From assembly GCA_005885025.1 (NCBI GenBank), contig VAYC01000077.1, positions 1 through 8,041 on the forward strand: a stretch of 8,041 bases of DNA. Direction: 5' to 3'. Shown here one piece after another: positions 5,822-8,041 of this stretch; positions within the stretch are counted from its first letter, which is position 1; the number at the start of each line of letters is the position of its first letter. A program made the position numbers and the translations under genes. The DNA is from Actinomycetota bacterium (GTDB taxonomy: Bacteria; Actinomycetota; UBA4738). The notes under the pieces are model-generated. The model did not search any database, had not been told where the DNA came from, and saw only the letters and a list, made by a program, of their open reading frames with translations.

Positions 5822-6757
5822 TTACAGGCCCGGACCGGTGAGGCGCTTGTCCCCTGACATGGTGGCCACGAACACCTGCCAGTTGTAGAAGGCGTAATAG
5901 GCGTGCGAGTCCTTGGTCATGCGCCGCGCGTACAGGAGGATCGCGTCCACGTAGGCCCACGACGGGTTGTAGTGGTAGAGCGCGGTGCGGTAGTCCCCAG
6001 GTGCGCCCGACGCCTGGAGGTAGTTCGCTGCTCCCATGATGGCGTCGTGGGGATCGTGGACGTCGCCGCCCATCCCGTACCGCTGCCATGTGGAGGGAAG
6101 GAACTGCATCGGTCCCTGGGCACCCGCGTAGCTCGCCGACTTCACGCGGCCGAACTTCGATTCGATGTAGTTGACCGAAGCCAGGACCTCCCAGGAGACG
6201 TGGAACTTCCGCTCGGCCTGTTTGAAGTAGTCGAGCAGCACGCCAGCCGGCTGTGGCGGCTGCACCTTGAACGTGGTCGCCGACTTCACGGGATGAACGA
6301 GCGAGTAGAGCTCGTGGCCGGCCGTGACGATATCGCGCGCCTTGCGGGCGGCCGGCTCGGCGAGCTCGGCGATCGTGCGAGCGGCGAGGCCGGAGTGGCC
6401 TACGAGGTAGCGATACAGGCGCTGCTGGTACAGAGCGAACAGCACGACGTCGTGTGGAGGCTCGCCGCTCGCGGGATCACCGCCCTCGACCCATCGGTCG
6501 ATGGCGGCGTCCAACTCGTCGCCGGTCGTCGTGAGCTGGGCGGCCAGCTGCTCCGGGTCGGTGGGGATGGGCTCGTCCAGGGCCGGCAGGAGGTCGAGCG
6601 GCGACGGCGGAAAGGGACTGGCCGCCAGATCGGGGTCGCTCGACGCCATGGAGGGGGACGGGGGGGTCGGCGAGCCACCGGTACGAGCCATGGGCCCGCG
6701 CTGGCACGCGACGAGGCCAAACGCGATGAACACCGGAGCAAGCCGAGAGATTCGCAT
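5822..6757 (-). CDS. Lipoprotein lytic transglycosylase (SLT domain)
   Basis: Cell-wall enzyme that cleaves the MurNAc-GlcNAc bond of peptidoglycan, expected to be anchored by lipid on the outer face of the membrane. Of its 311 residues, 1-18 are a lipoprotein signal peptide: MRISR, a hydrophobic stretch and lipobox LVAC with C18 as the lipidated residue. Residues 27-55 are a Pro/Ser-rich spacer. Residues about 65-160 form a helical region of no known function to me (ELDAAIDRW, LYQQRLYRYLV, ARTIAELAE). The SLT domain spans about 173-278: catalytic Glu199 in VNYIESKFGR, GAQGPMQFLPSTWQRYG (212-228), the GGDVHDPHDAIMGAANYL block and YHYNPSWAYVDAILLYA. An aromatic tail (AYYAFYNWQVF) ends the protein. 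This domain order occurs, as I recall, in actinobacterial SLT proteins. No Shine-Dalgarno is seen before the ATG; a TACGCT box lies 15 nt upstream, so a short leader is likely. The aminotransferase gene follows 56 bp later. Confidence 0.92.
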   Translation of the reverse strand: MRISRLAPVFIAFGLVACQRGPMARTGGSPTPPSPSMASSDPDLAASPFPPSPLDLLPALDEPIPTDPEQLAAQLTTTGDELDAAIDRWVEGGDPASGEPPHDVVLFALYQQRLYRYLVGHSGLAARTIAELAEPAARKARDIVTAGHELYSLVHPVKSATTFKVQPPQPAGVLLDYFKQAERKFHVSWEVLASVNYIESKFGRVKSASYAGAQGPMQFLPSTWQRYGMGGDVHDPHDAIMGAANYLQASGAPGDYRTALYHYNPSWAYVDAILLYARRMTKDSHAYYAFYNWQVFVATMSGDKRLTGPGL

Positions 6758-6772
6758 GGGGAACGCCCGTCG

Positions 6773-6778
6773 AGCGTA
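6773..6778 (-). promoter_or_regulatory. Candidate -10 box for the transglycosylase gene
   Basis: TACGCT on the minus strand (TANNNT) ends 15 nt before the ATG at 6757, predicting a start near 6766 and a leader of about 9 nt with no Shine-Dalgarno. No good -35 match. It lies back-to-back with the plus-strand box at 6798-6803, so RNA polymerase bound at one would cover the -35 area of the other. Confidence 0.35.
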
Positions 6779-6797
6779 TCAAGGCGGCCCGCCTACG

Positions 6798-6803
6798 TAG
6801 AAT
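6798..6803 (+). promoter_or_regulatory. Candidate -10 box for the dienelactone hydrolase gene, implying leaderless mRNA
   Basis: TAGAAT is a near-consensus -10 hexamer ending 8 nt before the ATG at 6812, so transcription should begin at or within about 2 nt of the start codon. Only a GGGG lies upstream of the ATG, too close and too weak to be a good ribosome site. No -35 hexamer is recognisable. Confidence 0.45.
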
Positions 6804-6811
6804 CCCGGGGC

Positions 6812-7582
6812 ATGTGCTATCAGGCGAGCGCGCGTCCTCCGCTTCCGCCGATCGCCGGTGGAGCCCGCGCGGCCGACAGGCGAGACCTCGTCCTGACCTC
6901 CGCCGACGGCACCAGGTTCTCGGCCTACACGGCCACCGCCGAGCAGCCCGGAGGGCCGGCGATCGTCATCCTCCCCGACGTCCGCGGTCTGCACGCCTTC
7001 TACCAGGACCTCGCCGTGCGCTTCGCCGAGGCCGGGGTCCATGCGACGGCGTTCGATTACTTCGGCCGGACGGCCGGCGTGGGCGTGCGCGACGACGAGT
7101 TCGAGTACATGCCGCACGTCGAGCGGACGCGTCCGGACACGATCGCGGCCGACGTGGCGGCGGCGGTGGCGCATGTCCGCTCGCCCGAAGGCGGCGCGGC
7201 CCACGCGGTGTTCACGGTCGGCTTCTGCTTCGGCGGCCGGAACTCGTTCAACCAGGCGGCCCGGGGCCACGACCTCGCCGGTGTCATCGGGTTCTACGGT
7301 CGGGTGGCCGAGCGCGAGCCGGGCGACGACAACGCCCCCGTCCTGCTGGCCAAGAGCTACGAGTCCCCGGTGCTCGGCTTGTTCGGCGGGGCCGACCCGT
7401 CGATCACCCCCGAGGACGTCCAGGCGTTCCGTCAGGCGCTGGACTCGGCAGGAGTCCCGAACGAGGTCGTGGCGTACGACGGAGCGCCGCACTCGTTCTT
7501 CGACCGCTCCTTCGCCCAGTACCAGGAGGAGAGCGACGACGCCTGGCGCCGGGTCGTCGGCTTCATCCGGGCGAACCGGTAG
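6812..7582 (+). CDS. Dienelactone hydrolase-family alpha/beta hydrolase
   Basis: Cytoplasmic alpha/beta hydrolase of the dienelactone hydrolase family, whose founding members open the lactone ring of carboxymethylenebutenolide in chlorocatechol degradation; many relatives act on other esters or lactones. It has 256 residues, the normal size. The triad is complete: nucleophile C139 in VGFCFGG (the Cys in place of Ser is the family hallmark), D195 in GGADPSI and H227 in APHSFFDR. LPDVRGLHAFYQDLAVRFA (54-72) and FDYFGR (81-86) match the conserved strand/helix after it. The N-terminus MCYQ...RPPLPPIAGG is a pattern I associate with this subgroup and supports the ATG at 6812 over the much longer open frame upstream, which is antisense to the transglycosylase. 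No catechol-pathway genes (dioxygenase, cycloisomerase) lie nearby, so the true substrate is open. It ends 15 bp from the convergent methionine synthase-like gene. Confidence 0.92.
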   Translation: MCYQASARPPLPPIAGGARAADRRDLVLTSADGTRFSAYTATAEQPGGPAIVILPDVRGLHAFYQDLAVRFAEAGVHATAFDYFGRTAGVGVRDDEFEYMPHVERTRPDTIAADVAAAVAHVRSPEGGAAHAVFTVGFCFGGRNSFNQAARGHDLAGVIGFYGRVAEREPGDDNAPVLLAKSYESPVLGLFGGADPSITPEDVQAFRQALDSAGVPNEVVAYDGAPHSFFDRSFAQYQEESDDAWRRVVGFIRANR

Positions 7583-7597
7583 CGGGGCGCGGGCTCC

Positions 7598-8041
7598 TTA
7601 CAGGCCCAGCTTCTCCGCGGCCAATCGCGTCCCGTCCACGCGGGCCCGAATCTTCTCGAACGCAGTGTCGCGGCTGGTCGACGTGTCGTCGCCGAACGGC
7701 GAGAACCCGCAGTCGTCGCACGTCCCGAGCCGGTCGACGCCGAGGTACTCGGCTGCCTCCAGGACCCGGTCGGCCACGTCTTCGCGCGATTCCACTCGGG
7801 GCTCGATGGGGTCGGTCACGCCAACGAACACCCGCTGGCCGGGACGGAGGAGGTCCTTGATGATTGCGAGCACCCGCGGGCGATCGGGTTCGCTGGCGAG
7901 TTGCACGTAGAAGTTGCCCACCTTGAGCTCGAACAGCGCCGGCAGCAGCTCGGCGTAGTCGACATCCGCGCTGTGGGTGGAGTCCTGGTCGCCTCCGGGG
8001 CACGTGTGGACGCCGATCCGTTTGCGTTCCTCCCGCGAGAA
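7598..8041 (-). CDS. Cobalamin-independent methionine synthase-like protein (MetE C-terminal domain family), 5' part missing
   Basis: Zinc methyltransferase-type TIM barrel related to the C-terminal half of MetE, which passes a methyl group to a thiol such as homocysteine. Only the last 147 residues are in the window; the frame is open to the right edge. Candidate zinc ligands in fragment numbering are H12 and C14 in GVHTCPGG and C111 in TCDDCGFSPF; E51 in LASEPDR is a possible third ligand. Between them are barrel strands NFYVQLA, RVFVGVTDP (70-78) and, after RVESREDVADRVLEAAEYL, RLGTCDDC. The SPFGDDTSTSRDTAFEKIRARV tail and the final helix complete the domain. The end resembles single-domain MetE-C relatives of about 340-380 residues rather than full MetE, but the N-terminal part is unseen. 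Such single-domain proteins can use other methyl donors, so a symbol is withheld. The stop (TAA) is 15 bp from the convergent hydrolase stop; no terminator hairpin fits between them. Confidence 0.85.
   Translation of the reverse strand, partial: FSREERKRIGVHTCPGGDQDSTHSADVDYAELLPALFELKVGNFYVQLASEPDRPRVLAIIKDLLRPGQRVFVGVTDPIEPRVESREDVADRVLEAAEYLGVDRLGTCDDCGFSPFGDDTSTSRDTAFEKIRARVDGTRLAAEKLGL

Noticed and set aside
4875..5888. 337-codon plus-strand open frame opposite the aminotransferase
   Set aside because: Antisense shadow rich in His/Arg/Pro; the minus strand has all PLP-site residues.
6651..6668. G-rich tract in the transglycosylase gene as a G-quadruplex or slippage hotspot
   Set aside because: Only about three G runs are close enough together and the longest run is 7; it simply encodes the Pro/Ser spacer.
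5903..7582. 559-residue open frame on the plus strand running through the transglycosylase into the hydrolase, as a possible fusion protein
   Set aside because: The first part is the antisense of the transglycosylase, with biased Arg/Gly/Val composition and no domain; the hydrolase has its own ATG, -10 box and family-typical N-terminus at 6812.
7583..7597. Bidirectional terminator between the convergent hydrolase and methionine synthase-like genes
   Set aside because: The gap is 15 bp with no inverted repeat or T run that I can see.

Overview
The window is very GC-rich, almost entirely coding, and carries eight protein genes in five blocks on alternating strands. High GC, GTG starts, TANNNT -10-like boxes placed almost at the start codon, and a two-subunit (alpha/beta) 2-oxoacid dehydrogenase operon all suggest an actinobacterium (Actinomycetota). 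The lineage is inferred from protein style; there is no rRNA or marker gene to confirm it.

Layout. (1) Positions 1-2716, minus strand: a tightly packed operon for a branched-chain-type 2-oxoacid dehydrogenase complex, in the order E1 alpha, E1 beta, E2, with the E2 gene cut by the left edge. (2) Positions 2717-2815: a 99-bp divergent intergenic region with promoter-like boxes and a GC-rich hairpin in front of E1 alpha. (3) Positions 2816-4666, plus strand: a cytoplasmic S9-family (prolyl oligopeptidase/acylaminoacyl-peptidase-like) serine peptidase. (4) Positions 4638-6757, minus strand: a secreted lipoprotein lytic transglycosylase followed by a fold-type I PLP aminotransferase, whose 3' end overlaps the peptidase gene tail-to-tail by 29 bp. 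(5) Positions 6758-6811: a 54-bp divergent promoter region. (6) Positions 6812-7582, plus strand: a dienelactone hydrolase-family enzyme. (7) Positions 7598-8041, minus strand: the C-terminal part of a cobalamin-independent methionine synthase-like (MetE C-domain) protein, cut by the right edge.

Function. Peptidase, aminotransferase and 2-oxoacid dehydrogenase would form a plausible peptide-to-amino-acid-to-acyl-CoA route, but they lie in separate transcription units and the link is inferred only. The transglycosylase remodels cell wall and looks unrelated. I see no mobile element, CRISPR, tRNA, rRNA, phage or defence gene, and no strong candidate for an undescribed system. The points most worth a second look are the near-leaderless start architecture, the hairpin next to the E1 alpha start, the antisense gene-end overlap and the uncharacterised N-terminal region of the transglycosylase.
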